Part shown: positions 26,595-34,599 of the stretch, piece after piece | Numbering within the stretch: position 1 is the stretch's first letter | Layout: each line of letters begins with the position of its first letter | Source: G965279355 sp965279355 | Lineage (GTDB): Bacteria; Pseudomonadota; Alphaproteobacteria; CACIAM-22H2 | Direction: 5' to 3' | DNA length: 64,000 nt | Assembly (NCBI GenBank): GCA_965279355.1 | Contig: OZ257155.1 | Coordinates: forward strand, 3,472,001 to 3,536,000 | Notes under the pieces: model-generated | What the model was told of the DNA's origin: nothing | The model's input: the letters and a program-made list of their open reading frames with translations, nothing else | The model's database searches: none | Made by a program: the position numbers and the translations under genes

Positions 26595-26783
26595 ATGAGC
26601 GAACTCAAACCGAACCGCCCCGACGGGGGCTGGGAACCCAATAAAGGCAAGCCGCAGCAACAGGCCGGCGGTCAGATCGGCAAGGATACCGACGGCGATG
26701 GCCGCGTCGTCCAACCCGGCCGCAAGCCCGGCGAGATCGACGGCGATCTGCAGAAGCGCAAGCAGAAGCAGAACCAGCACTAA
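26595..26783 (+). CDS. Small charged protein, unknown function
   Basis: A 62-residue, hydrophilic, Gly/Lys/Gln-rich protein (SELKPNRPDGGWEPNKGKPQ at the start) from ATG 26595, with AAGGAGA ten bases upstream. It has no hydrophobic core and is probably disordered. The frame is also open upstream through the tandem repeat, which would add SEL repeats from GTG 26547; whether that longer form is made is unclear. I recognise no family. A terminator follows. Confidence 0.6.
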   Translation: MSELKPNRPDGGWEPNKGKPQQQAGGQIGKDTDGDGRVVQPGRKPGEIDGDLQKRKQKQNQH

Positions 26784-26813
26784 CCCTCTCCGGTGCTGAA
26801 ACCGTCAGGAAAG

Positions 26814-26842
26814 CCCCGTCACCTTTCGGTGGCGGGGTTTTT
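26814..26842 (+). terminator. Terminator after the small charged-protein gene
   Basis: CCCCGTCACC (26814-26823) pairs with GGTGGCGGGG (26828-26837) with one G-T pair, loop TTTC, then five T. It overlaps the 3' end of the convergent PAP2 gene (26819). Confidence 0.8.
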
Positions 26843-27721
26843 CGTGCGCGCCGCCTGCCATTCCGACACCGCGACACCGGCGAGCAGCCAGAAGCCGCCG
26901 ACCAGAAAACCGGCGACGACGTCGCTTGCGAAATGCACGCGCAGGAACACGCGGCTGAAGCCGACCAGAAAGATCAGGACGCAGGCCCAGTAGGTGATCT
27001 CGAACCACGCCCGCTGCCCGTTCAGCCGGCGTGCCGCGACATAAGCGAGGAAGCCATAGATCGCCATTGCGGCCGTGGTGTGGCCGCTGGGAAAGGACGG
27101 GGCGCTCGCGGTGGCGATGTCGAGGAACTCCGGCCGCACCCGGCCGATCGCGTATTTGCCGATATAGGTCGTGAGCTGCGACCCGACGAGCGTGATCCAC
27201 AAGGCCGGGATGTAGCGCGCACGCTGCTCGATCCACAGAAAGGCGGTCGCGACGAGGGCGACGGCCGTCACCGTCGCGCCCTGGCCAAGTTCGGTGATGA
27301 ACACGAACACATCGATCGCCGGCTGGACCCGCAACGCGGCAAGCGCGTCGTCGATGACGGTGTCGAAGATCACAATCCCCTCGGCCTCATGCAGCTCATC
27401 GATCAGCCCGGCGAACAACGCCGCCGTATAGAGTCCCGCCGCGATCAGCAACGTGAGCGGGAGCGCGGTGAAGGGGCGGGGGCGCAGCCGTCCGGCGAGG
27501 AAACCGTGGAAGCGGGGATAGCGGCTCTCGAAACGCGCCATCAAAGGATGGTCCATGACATAAGCGCGGGATACGGCCGCCGGGCCGACGAAGCGCGGCG
27601 CCAGCCGCAGTACGGTGCGATAGAGCCCCAGTCCCAGACGGTGCAGGATCGCGAAGAACAGCAGGAAGCCCAGCAGAGCCAGCAGGGCGGTTTGAATCGT
27701 GGACGACGGCATCGCGGTCAT
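26819..27721 (-). CDS. PAP2-family membrane phosphatase
   Basis: A 300-residue membrane phosphatase from ATG 27721. The three phosphatase motifs are KYAIGRVRP (K-x6-RP), PSGHTTAAM and SRVFLRVHFASD (SR-x5-H-x3-D), so all catalytic residues are present. Five or more hydrophobic helices are visible. Members dephosphorylate undecaprenyl pyrophosphate or lipid phosphates at the outer face of the inner membrane. No ribosome site is convincing, and a start nine bases further in (27712) is possible. Divergent from the SDR pair. Confidence 0.87.
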   Translation of the reverse strand: MTAMPSSTIQTALLALLGFLLFFAILHRLGLGLYRTVLRLAPRFVGPAAVSRAYVMDHPLMARFESRYPRFHGFLAGRLRPRPFTALPLTLLIAAGLYTAALFAGLIDELHEAEGIVIFDTVIDDALAALRVQPAIDVFVFITELGQGATVTAVALVATAFLWIEQRARYIPALWITLVGSQLTTYIGKYAIGRVRPEFLDIATASAPSFPSGHTTAAMAIYGFLAYVAARRLNGQRAWFEITYWACVLIFLVGFSRVFLRVHFASDVVAGFLVGGFWLLAGVAVSEWQAARTKNPATER

Positions 27722-27828
27722 TCTACGCGATTTACGGCGGCTGGTTCCCAATCGTGGGACGCAGGCGGTTTGCGCCGGGGCCGAGGCGGGTGCTATGCCG
27801 TTCGCCATGCTGAAAAAGGGAGAACGTC

Positions 27829-28590
27829 ATGGCGCTGCTTGAAAACAAGGTCTGTCTGGTCACCGGCGGGGCCGGCAGTGTCGGGCTGGCGAGCGCCAGG
27901 CTGTTCCTGCGCGAAGGCGGCAAGGTGATGCTGGTCGACCTCAAGGAGGACGATCTCAAGCGCGCCGCCGCCGAACTCAAGAGCCCCAATGTCGCGACCT
28001 GCGCCGCCGACGTCTCGTCGGAAGAATCGACGAAGGCCTATATCAAGAAGACCGTCGACACGTTCAGCAAGATCGATGTGCTGTTCAGCAATGCCGGCAA
28101 TCAGGGTGTCGTCTCGCCTTTTGTCGACTACCCCACCGAGACATTCGATTCCGTGATCGCGGTCCATATCCGCGGCGCCTTCCTCGCCTGCAAATATGGC
28201 GCGCCGCAGATGAACGACGGCGGCTCCATCATCATCACCTCAAGCATCGTCGGATTTAGGGCCGGTGCCGGCGGCGCCATTGCCTATGTCACGGCCAAAC
28301 ACGGCCAGCTTGGCGTGATGCGGACCGTGGCGCGCGAACTGGCGCCGCGCAAGATCCGGGTCAACACCCTGCATCCCGGGCCGATCGATAACGACTTCCA
28401 GCTCCGCATCGAGCAGGGCATCAGCAAGCTGCGCAACATCGACGCGACGAAGATCATCAACCAGGGCATTCCGCTCGGCCGTCACGCGACGCCGGACGAG
28501 ATCGCCAACGGCGCGCTGTTCCTCGCCTCGGGCATGAGCAGCTTCATGACGGGCTCGGCCCTCAACCTCGATGGCGGCTCGCAGAGCTGA
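27829..28590 (+). CDS. Short-chain dehydrogenase/reductase (SDR) 3
   Basis: A 253-residue SDR: TGGAGSVG cofactor loop, LVDLK after strand 2, SNAG in place of NNAG, Ser in IITSSIVGFR, Tyr-Lys in YVTAKHG, and LDGGSQS at the end. Start ATG 27829 follows GGGAG. It is translationally coupled to SDR 4: its TGA shares its last base with the next ATG. The two proteins are clearly paralogous (shared DVLFSNAG, VIAVHIRGAFLAC/VLAVHVRGAFLAC, MRTVARE), so the pair arose by tandem duplication. Substrate unknown. Confidence 0.88.
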   Translation: MALLENKVCLVTGGAGSVGLASARLFLREGGKVMLVDLKEDDLKRAAAELKSPNVATCAADVSSEESTKAYIKKTVDTFSKIDVLFSNAGNQGVVSPFVDYPTETFDSVIAVHIRGAFLACKYGAPQMNDGGSIIITSSIVGFRAGAGGAIAYVTAKHGQLGVMRTVARELAPRKIRVNTLHPGPIDNDFQLRIEQGISKLRNIDATKIINQGIPLGRHATPDEIANGALFLASGMSSFMTGSALNLDGGSQS

Positions 28591-29345
28591 TGCTGCTGGA
28601 CGGCAAGGTCTGCGTCATCACCGGCGGGTCGGGCAGCATCGGCCTCGCCGCCGCGCGGGCTTTCCTCCGTGAAGGCGCGATGGTGATGCTGGTCGACCGG
28701 CGTGAAGAAGACCTCGCGCGCGCCGCAACAACCCTTGCCAGCCCGAATGTCGCGACCATCGCCGCCGATGTTTCGCAGGAAGACTCAACACGCGCCTATA
28801 TCGACGCAGCCTTCGGGAAATGGGGCCCGATCGACGTCCTGTTCAGCAATGCCGGGATTGGGGGCCCGGTTGCGCCCCTGGCGGATTATCCGACTGAAGA
28901 GTTTGACCGGGTGCTCGCGGTTCATGTGCGCGGGGCGTTCCTTGCGTGCCGCTACGGCGTTCCGAGAATGCGCGACGGCGGCAGTGTGATCATCACCGCC
29001 AGCAACGCCAGCTTCAGCGCGCTGGGCGGCGGTGTGATCGGCTATATCGCGGCCAAGCATGCGCAGCTTGGCATCATGCGCACCGTGGCCCGCGAGGCGG
29101 CGCCGCGCCGCATCCGCGTCAACACCATCCATCCCGGCGGCGTCGACAACCAGTTCATGGCGACGATGGTCGGCGATGTGATGCGGATGCGCGGCCTGGA
29201 TCCGCGGGATTTCAAGCCGGCCAACGCGCTGACGCGGCGCGGCGAACCGGAGGAGATCGCCAGCGCCGTGCTGTTTCTGGCCTCTGATATGAGCAGTTTC
29301 ATATCAGGCACGCCGCTCTGCGTCGACGGAGGGTCGTTCCTCTAG
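28590..29345 (+). CDS. Short-chain dehydrogenase/reductase (SDR) 4, paralogue of SDR 3
   Basis: A 251-residue SDR with TGGSGSIG, LVDRR, SNAG, Ser in ITASNASFSAL, Tyr-Lys in YIAAKHA and CVDGGS. It begins in the TGATG overlap with SDR 3. The differences concentrate in the substrate loop after the catalytic Lys (GGVDNQFMATMVGDVM), so the two may act on different substrates or form a heteromer. The stop interlocks through CTAG with the convergent acyl-CoA ligase. Confidence 0.88.
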   Translation: MLLDGKVCVITGGSGSIGLAAARAFLREGAMVMLVDRREEDLARAATTLASPNVATIAADVSQEDSTRAYIDAAFGKWGPIDVLFSNAGIGGPVAPLADYPTEEFDRVLAVHVRGAFLACRYGVPRMRDGGSVIITASNASFSALGGGVIGYIAAKHAQLGIMRTVAREAAPRRIRVNTIHPGGVDNQFMATMVGDVMRMRGLDPRDFKPANALTRRGEPEEIASAVLFLASDMSSFISGTPLCVDGGSFL

Positions 29346-30877
29346 GCGCCGCTCTCGATCTGCTGCCGAAGCTGTCGCCGCAGCACCTTGTTGGACGCAT
29401 TGCGCGGCAGCGCATCGATGAAGCGGTAGTCGCGCGGCCGCTTGTAGCGCGCCAGCGGGCTCGCCAGGCAATACGCGTCGAGTGCAGCGGCGGTCAGGCT
29501 GCTGTCGCGGGCCACCACACAGGCGACCACGCGCTGCCCCCAGTGTTCGTCCGCCAGGCCGATCACCGCGGCCTCGGCAACACCGGTATGACGCAGCAGG
29601 ATCGCTTCGACTTCGTCCGGGTGCACGTTCTCGGCGCCGGTGATGATCATGTCGTCCACCCGGCCGCGCAGTTCGATATCGCCGTCCGGCCGCAGCACGG
29701 CCACGTCGCCGGTGCGATACCAGCCCTCCTGCAGTTTGGCTGCGCTCAGCTCCGGCTGGTGCAGGTAACCGGTGAAGATGCCGTCATTGGTCGCGTCGAT
29801 CAGCAATTCGCCTTCTTCGTTGGGTGCGACAAGCTCGTGGACGCTGCCGCCCGGCCGCACAACACGGATATTGGTGCCGTAGCCGGGACGGAATTGCGCG
29901 CCACGGCCGACGGGTTCGGGCATATGCAGCGCCGTCATCACTTCGGTGGTGCCGTAGATATGAATGAGCCGCGCTTTCTCGAAGCTGCGGGCGATCTTTT
30001 CGAGCAAGGACGTGGCGGTTGGCGCGCCGCCATAAAGCAGATGCCGTACCGATTGAACGCGCTCCGGTTTGAAACCGGGCACCGCGAGCAGGGCGCTAAG
30101 ATGCGTCGGTGACAGGAAGAGATAACTGATTTTACGCCGCTCGATCGTCTCCAAGGTCACGGCAGGATCGAACGCGGACATGATGAAATAAGTGCCGCTG
30201 AAAGCCAGTGTCGGCAGGAACACGCCGTTGAAGCCGACCACGTGGAATAGCGGCATGAGGCCGACCGTGCTCAGTCCTGCACCGCCGGTGATGCCGCACA
30301 GCGTCGCGGTAAACAATGTGCGGGCTTCACTGGCGCGATGCGGCACCATCGCCGCCTTGGGAAGGCCGGTGGTGCCCGACGTATAAAAGATGAAGGCCGT
30401 CTCGTCCGGCTCCGGGCGTGGCGCCGGTGGCAGCACTGCTGCGTCCTCGCGGCAGGTCTTGTAGTCGGCCGCTAGTCCGGCGGCGCCATTCGTCGAGAGG
30501 ATCGGTGTCCCCGGCAACGCCTGACCGAGCGCCTCAAGCAAAGCCGCGTTGCCGTCGCAGACAACGATCGCCACGCCGGCCTCCTTCAGCAGCGCCGCGA
30601 TCTCCACCGGCGTGAGCCGGGCATTGACCACCACGCTGACCGCGCCGAGCCGCTGTGTGGCGATCAGGGTCAGCGCGTGTTCCCAAGTGTTGAACAGCAC
30701 CGTGGCGATCGCCCGGCCGCGCCCCGCGCCCAGTTCCTTCAGTCCGGCGGCGATCGTGTCGGTCTCGGCCAGTACCTCGCGGTAGGTCAGGCTGAGGCCG
30801 CGCGCCTCGTCGGCCAGCGCCAGGGTGTGCGGTGTACGCTGCGCCGCGCGGCGGATCAGGTCATGGGCAGTCTGCAT
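29342..30877 (-). CDS. AMP-forming acyl-CoA synthetase/ligase
   Basis: A 511-residue ANL-superfamily enzyme. It activates a carboxylate with ATP to the acyl-adenylate, then transfers it to CoA. The P-loop FIFYTSGTTGLPKAAMV, the adenine motif YGTTEVM, GWYRTGDV, and the catalytic Lys in RNASNKVLRRQLR near the C-terminus are all present. The acyl chain is not identifiable; the family includes long-chain, cyclohexane and benzoate-type ligases. It faces the SDR pair tail to tail, and may form with it a short pathway of acyl-CoA oxidation, but that is inference. Confidence 0.9.
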   Translation of the reverse strand: MQTAHDLIRRAAQRTPHTLALADEARGLSLTYREVLAETDTIAAGLKELGAGRGRAIATVLFNTWEHALTLIATQRLGAVSVVVNARLTPVEIAALLKEAGVAIVVCDGNAALLEALGQALPGTPILSTNGAAGLAADYKTCREDAAVLPPAPRPEPDETAFIFYTSGTTGLPKAAMVPHRASEARTLFTATLCGITGGAGLSTVGLMPLFHVVGFNGVFLPTLAFSGTYFIMSAFDPAVTLETIERRKISYLFLSPTHLSALLAVPGFKPERVQSVRHLLYGGAPTATSLLEKIARSFEKARLIHIYGTTEVMTALHMPEPVGRGAQFRPGYGTNIRVVRPGGSVHELVAPNEEGELLIDATNDGIFTGYLHQPELSAAKLQEGWYRTGDVAVLRPDGDIELRGRVDDMIITGAENVHPDEVEAILLRHTGVAEAAVIGLADEHWGQRVVACVVARDSSLTAAALDAYCLASPLARYKRPRDYRFIDALPRNASNKVLRRQLRQQIESGA

Positions 30878-30977
30878 ATCCTCCCCTATCGTGCCGCCGC
30901 CTTGAGGCGAGCGTCGCGTTTGGAGCAGGTTAGCCTGAGATTGCCGCCCGCGGAACTCCCCGGAGACGATGGAGGGT

Positions 30978-31526
30978 TCAGATTGCTTTCAGCGGAATGT
31001 GCTCGCCCGCCGGAAGCTCGACGCCGATCGCATCGCCGGCGCGCACGACGCCACCCTTGATGACAATGCTCATGATGCCGGATTTGGGCGCGATGCCACC
31101 TTCCGGGCGGTGCTCCTTCATCTCGGCAAGCAGGCCCTTGCGGAAGCGGTCGATCTGGTAGCAGGGCGCGCGCAGTCCGGTCACCTCGACAATCGCCTCG
31201 CCGCCGAGATGCAGCCGCGTGCCGGTCGGCAGGGTCAGGACATCGAGCCCGCGCGTCGAGACATTCTCGCCGAGATCGCCCGGCTTCACGTCGTAGCCCT
31301 TGGCATTCACTTCATCCAGCAGCTCGGTCTGGATCAGATGAACCTGCCGCAGATTGGGAAGCGGGTTGTCCTTCTTGATCATGTAGAGGTGCTGCACGGT
31401 CGTCCCGCAATGCGCATCGCCCTCGACGCCCAGCCCTTCGAGCAAGGTGATGCTGCCCTGTGCCGGCTTGCTGAAATCATGCGTGCCGCTGCGATGGACG
31501 GCGGTGATGGTCGGGGTCTGGGACAT
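30978..31526 (-). CDS. MOSC-domain protein
   Basis: A 182-residue protein with the molybdenum-cofactor sulfurase C-terminal (MOSC) fold. The conserved Cys lies in GLRAPCYQIDRF, preceded by GENVSTRG and GTRLHLGG. Such proteins bind a persulfide or a molybdenum cofactor, or detoxify amidoximes and similar N-hydroxylated compounds as part of a molybdoenzyme system. No molybdenum enzyme is in the window. Start ATG 31526. Confidence 0.85.
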   Translation of the reverse strand: MSQTPTITAVHRSGTHDFSKPAQGSITLLEGLGVEGDAHCGTTVQHLYMIKKDNPLPNLRQVHLIQTELLDEVNAKGYDVKPGDLGENVSTRGLDVLTLPTGTRLHLGGEAIVEVTGLRAPCYQIDRFRKGLLAEMKEHRPEGGIAPKSGIMSIVIKGGVVRAGDAIGVELPAGEHIPLKAI

Positions 31527-31572
31527 GTGTTCTCCGTGTCGCTCCGGGTCCGGAACAAAGCAAGTTTGATGC

Positions 31573-32226
31573 CTAGCGAGGGTTCCGCAGCCCGGCCATC
31601 AGCAGATCGAGCGCTCCGTTCATCGTCGCGGCGATCCTGGCCTGTGGCACGTCCCAGCTTGGGTACTGGCCGTCGACCAGCATGCGGGCGAGGCCATAGG
31701 CCGTCGCGCGCGTCATCAGCACCGTCAGTCCGATATCATCCGTCGCCAGCGCGCCCCGCGTCGCGGCCTCCGTCAGCAGCGACGCCATCAGCCCGCGCAC
31801 CTTGTCGTTCTCGCGCTTGAGACCGGGAGAATTCTCGAAGTCGATCAGGGTGCGGTCGGAGATCACCTGGAAATGGGTCGGGTTACGCTGGACCCAGCGC
31901 AGATAGCCGGTGCCAATGGCACGCAGCCGCACCAGTGGATCGCTGGATGTCTCGGCGACCAGCGCCGCCTCGATTTCCGTGGCGAGGCGCTGTTGTGCCT
32001 CTTCCGCCACTGCCGTCATCAGCGCCTTGCGGTTGGGAAAATGACGGAATGGCGCACCGGAGGAGACACCGGCCCGCTTGGCCGCTTCGCGCACCGTCGC
32101 GCGCTCCAGGCCATGCTCCTCGATTAGGGCCAGGGTCGCGTCGATGAGCGCCTGTCGCAGATTGCCGTGGTGATAGGCGGCACCGCGCCGGGGTTTTGTC
32201 TTGGACTTGCTCGGTTTTCCAGTCAT
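31573..32226 (-). CDS. TetR-family transcriptional regulator
   Basis: A 217-residue repressor from ATG 32226; a GTG start nine bases earlier is possible. The helix-turn-helix is TVREAAKRAGVSSGAPFRHF, preceded by HGNLRQALIDATLALIEEHG, typical of the AcrR/WHG subgroup. The C-terminal helical domain (LRWVQRNPTHFQVISD) would bind an unknown ligand. Two palindromes between it and the divergent membrane gene are probable operators. It probably represses both genes. Confidence 0.9.
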   Translation of the reverse strand: MTGKPSKSKTKPRRGAAYHHGNLRQALIDATLALIEEHGLERATVREAAKRAGVSSGAPFRHFPNRKALMTAVAEEAQQRLATEIEAALVAETSSDPLVRLRAIGTGYLRWVQRNPTHFQVISDRTLIDFENSPGLKRENDKVRGLMASLLTEAATRGALATDDIGLTVLMTRATAYGLARMLVDGQYPSWDVPQARIAATMNGALDLLMAGLRNPR

Positions 32227-32256
32227 CGACGGCACTCTATCACGGGAACGTGTGGA

Positions 32257-32273
32257 TGTAAGCAGCGCTTATA
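32257..32273. promoter_or_regulatory. Putative TetR operator, distal
   Basis: TGTAAGC-AGC-GCTTATA, an imperfect palindrome. It repeats at 32299, exactly 42 bp away (four helical turns). Confidence 0.55.
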
Positions 32274-32298
32274 TCATTGACCACACCTGCCACCAGGA

Positions 32299-32315
32299 TG
32301 TAAGTGTCGCTTACT
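32299..32315. promoter_or_regulatory. Putative TetR operator, proximal
   Basis: TGTAAGTGTCGCTTACT, the second copy, preceded by the same GGA as the first. It lies 18 bases before the start of the membrane gene, over its ribosome-binding region. Confidence 0.55.
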
Positions 32316-32332
32316 TACGGAGGAGAAACGCG

Positions 32333-32956
32333 ATGTCGACGATCGAGACACATCTGCAGGGCTGGCGGCTGACCGGCTGGGTTGGCCTTTCTCTTGCCGC
32401 CGTGAGCGCGGCGATGGTGGCGGCCGGCGGCCCGGGCGCCGAGAGCATGCAGGAGGTGATCCGCTTCACGGCGCGCACCTCGCTTCTGCTCTTCTGCCTC
32501 GCCTACAGCGCCGCAGCTCTGGCGCAACTGTGGCCGACTGCCTGGACGCGCTGGCAGCGCCGCAACCGGCGCTATCTCGGCGTTTCCTTCGCCGTCTCGC
32601 ATGGCATTCATGCCGTGGCGATTGTCAGCTTCGGCATAATCGATCCCGCGCAGTTCGCGACGGTGACCTCGATCGGCATGTATGTCTCTGGTGGCATCGC
32701 CTATGCGTTTATCGGCCTGATGGCCCTGACTTCGTTCGATGCGACGACCAAAGCAATCGGTCCCCGTGCGTGGCGATACTTGCACGTGTCGGGGGCCTTC
32801 TACATCTGGGTGAGCTTCATCGTCAGCTTCGGCCGGCGCATTCCGGTCAGCGAATGGTACGTTCTGCCGGTGCTGCTCGTGGTCGCGGTGATGATCATCC
32901 GTGTCGCCGCCCGTTTCCTGCCGCGATCCGCGCCGGCGGTTTCCTCCAGTGTCTAA
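32333..32956 (+). CDS. Ferric-reductase-like transmembrane domain protein
   Basis: A 207-residue membrane protein from ATG 32333, with GGAGGAGA just upstream. Five or six helices are visible. FTARTSLLLFCLAYSAAALA and NRRYLGVSFAVSHGIHAVAIV resemble the haem-coordinating helices of the YedZ/MsrQ and ferric reductase family, and WRYLHVSGAFYIWVSFI carries the second His. It therefore probably binds haem and moves electrons across the inner membrane. A partner oxidoreductase is not adjacent. TetR-controlled; followed by a SemiSWEET gene after 36 bases. Confidence 0.7.
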   Translation: MSTIETHLQGWRLTGWVGLSLAAVSAAMVAAGGPGAESMQEVIRFTARTSLLLFCLAYSAAALAQLWPTAWTRWQRRNRRYLGVSFAVSHGIHAVAIVSFGIIDPAQFATVTSIGMYVSGGIAYAFIGLMALTSFDATTKAIGPRAWRYLHVSGAFYIWVSFIVSFGRRIPVSEWYVLPVLLVVAVMIIRVAARFLPRSAPAVSSSV

Positions 32957-32992
32957 GGAACTCGCGCCTTGCGCGGTCGTTTTAGCGGCCGC

Positions 32993-33295
32993 ATGGACAC
33001 CGTCACCCTGATCGGCTCGCTGGCCGCCCTCGCCTCGATGACCAGTTTCGCGCCGCAGGCGTGGAAGATCATCAAGTCGCGCAAGACGTCCGATATCTCG
33101 GCCGGCATGTACACCCTCACCGTCACCGGCTTCACGCTGTGGACGGCCTATGGCGTGATGCTGATGCAGTGGCCGATCATCGTGACCAACACGGTCTGTC
33201 TGGCGCTGGCGGGATTCATCCTGACCATGAAGCTGCTGCCACGCCGCAAGCGGGATGCCGTAGCGGACACGCTCGATCCGGCGGTGAAGACCTAG
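32993..33295 (+). CDS. SemiSWEET sugar transporter
   Basis: A 100-residue three-helix membrane protein, the half-size PQ-loop transporter unit that dimerises. The PQ motif is SFAPQAWKIIKSRKTSDISA (about residues 18-37), and further helices are TLTVTGFTLWTAYGVML and VTNTVCLALAGFILT. It would facilitate diffusion of small sugars. ATG 32993 is chosen over an in-frame start 24 bases upstream because the protein begins directly with the helix. The stop interlocks via CTAG with folC. Confidence 0.88.
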   Translation: MDTVTLIGSLAALASMTSFAPQAWKIIKSRKTSDISAGMYTLTVTGFTLWTAYGVMLMQWPIIVTNTVCLALAGFILTMKLLPRRKRDAVADTLDPAVKT

Positions 33296-34566
33296 GTATT
33301 TTCCGACAGAACAGTACCGGCCAGGTACAGCGAGCCGCAGATCAGGACCCGCTCCGCGTCGGCCGAGAGGTCGCGGAGCGCGGCGCTCACATCCGCCGCT
33401 GCTTTCACATCCTTGAAGCCGACTTGTCTGGCGGCGTCGGCAACGGCCGATGCTGGCAGCGAGGCCTGTTCGCCCGGCACGTCGACGGCGCGGAAGCGGC
33501 GGACGAAGGGGACGAGGTGTGCCAGGAAGCGGCTGGCTTCCTTGGTGTTCAGCATGCCGACGATCAGGTCGAGCGGCTTGTCCGCCTTGTCCGAAAGCCA
33601 CTCGGCAAGGATACGGCCGGCATCCTCGTTGTGCCCGCCGTCGAGCCACAGTTCCGTATCGGGCTTGAGAAGCGCGGCAAGGCGTCCACTTTCCAGCCGT
33701 TGTAGCCGCGCCGGCCATTCGATGCGACCGAACCCGGCATTCAGATCGTGATCGGAAATGTCAAGACGCGCGGCGTCTAGTGTCGCCACCGCCAGGGCCG
33801 CGTTGTCGATCTGATGCGGACCGGGAAGGGACGGTACCGGCAGCGCCGCGTGCCGGCTTCCCTTGTAACTGAACCCGGCTGGATGGCGCGCGATGCTCCA
33901 TTCACGGCCGCGGCGGAACGGCACCGCGCCGATTTCTCCGATGCGCGCGTCGATGACCGTCATGGCGGCGCCCGGCTGCAGTCCGATCACCGCCGGCACG
34001 TTCTTCTTGAGGATGCCGGCTTTCTCGCCCGCGATCTTTTCCAGAGTGTCGCCGAGATAGTGCATGTGATCCATCGACACCGGCGTGATCACGCTGGCCA
34101 GCGGCCGGCCGATGAGGTTGGTGGCATCGAGCCTGCCGCCAAGCCCGACTTCCAGCAGCACGATATCGGCAGGCACGCGGTTGAAGGCGAGGAACGCCGC
34201 CGCGGTCGTCACCTCAAAGAAGGTGACGGGCTTGCCCGCATTGACCCGCTCGACCTCTTCCAGAAGCTCCGCCAGGAAATCTTCCGCGATGAGCGAGCCG
34301 GCGAGGCGAATGCGTTCGTTGAAGCGCACCAGATGCGGCGAGGTATAGGCATGCACGCGCCGCCCCGACGCTTCGAGCACGGCGCGCAACGTGGCGAGGG
34401 TCGAGCCCTTGCCGTTGGTGCCGGCGATATGAATCACCGGCGGCAGCGATCGTTCGGGATGGCCCAGCGCCGCCATCAGGTCCTGCACGCGCCCCAGCGA
34501 CAGGTCGATGATCTTGGGATGCAGCGCCTTCAGGCGCTCAAGGATCGGATCGGCTGATTTGGCCAC
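33292..34566 (-). CDS. folC: Bifunctional folylpolyglutamate synthase/dihydrofolate synthase
   Basis: A 424-residue Mur-ligase-like enzyme. It adds glutamate to dihydropteroate and to folates with ATP. The P-loop is IAGTNGKGSTLAT; AYTSPHLVRFNERIR and LEVGLGGRLDATN are also characteristic. It ends the minus-strand trp-accD array, 33 bases after accD. The stop interlocks with the SemiSWEET gene by CTAG. Confidence 0.95.
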   Translation of the reverse strand: MAKSADPILERLKALHPKIIDLSLGRVQDLMAALGHPERSLPPVIHIAGTNGKGSTLATLRAVLEASGRRVHAYTSPHLVRFNERIRLAGSLIAEDFLAELLEEVERVNAGKPVTFFEVTTAAAFLAFNRVPADIVLLEVGLGGRLDATNLIGRPLASVITPVSMDHMHYLGDTLEKIAGEKAGILKKNVPAVIGLQPGAAMTVIDARIGEIGAVPFRRGREWSIARHPAGFSYKGSRHAALPVPSLPGPHQIDNAALAVATLDAARLDISDHDLNAGFGRIEWPARLQRLESGRLAALLKPDTELWLDGGHNEDAGRILAEWLSDKADKPLDLIVGMLNTKEASRFLAHLVPFVRRFRAVDVPGEQASLPASAVADAARQVGFKDVKAAADVSAALRDLSADAERVLICGSLYLAGTVLSENT

Positions 34567-34599
34567 GGCGCACTCCGCCCGGAACGGCGGGAGAATTTG

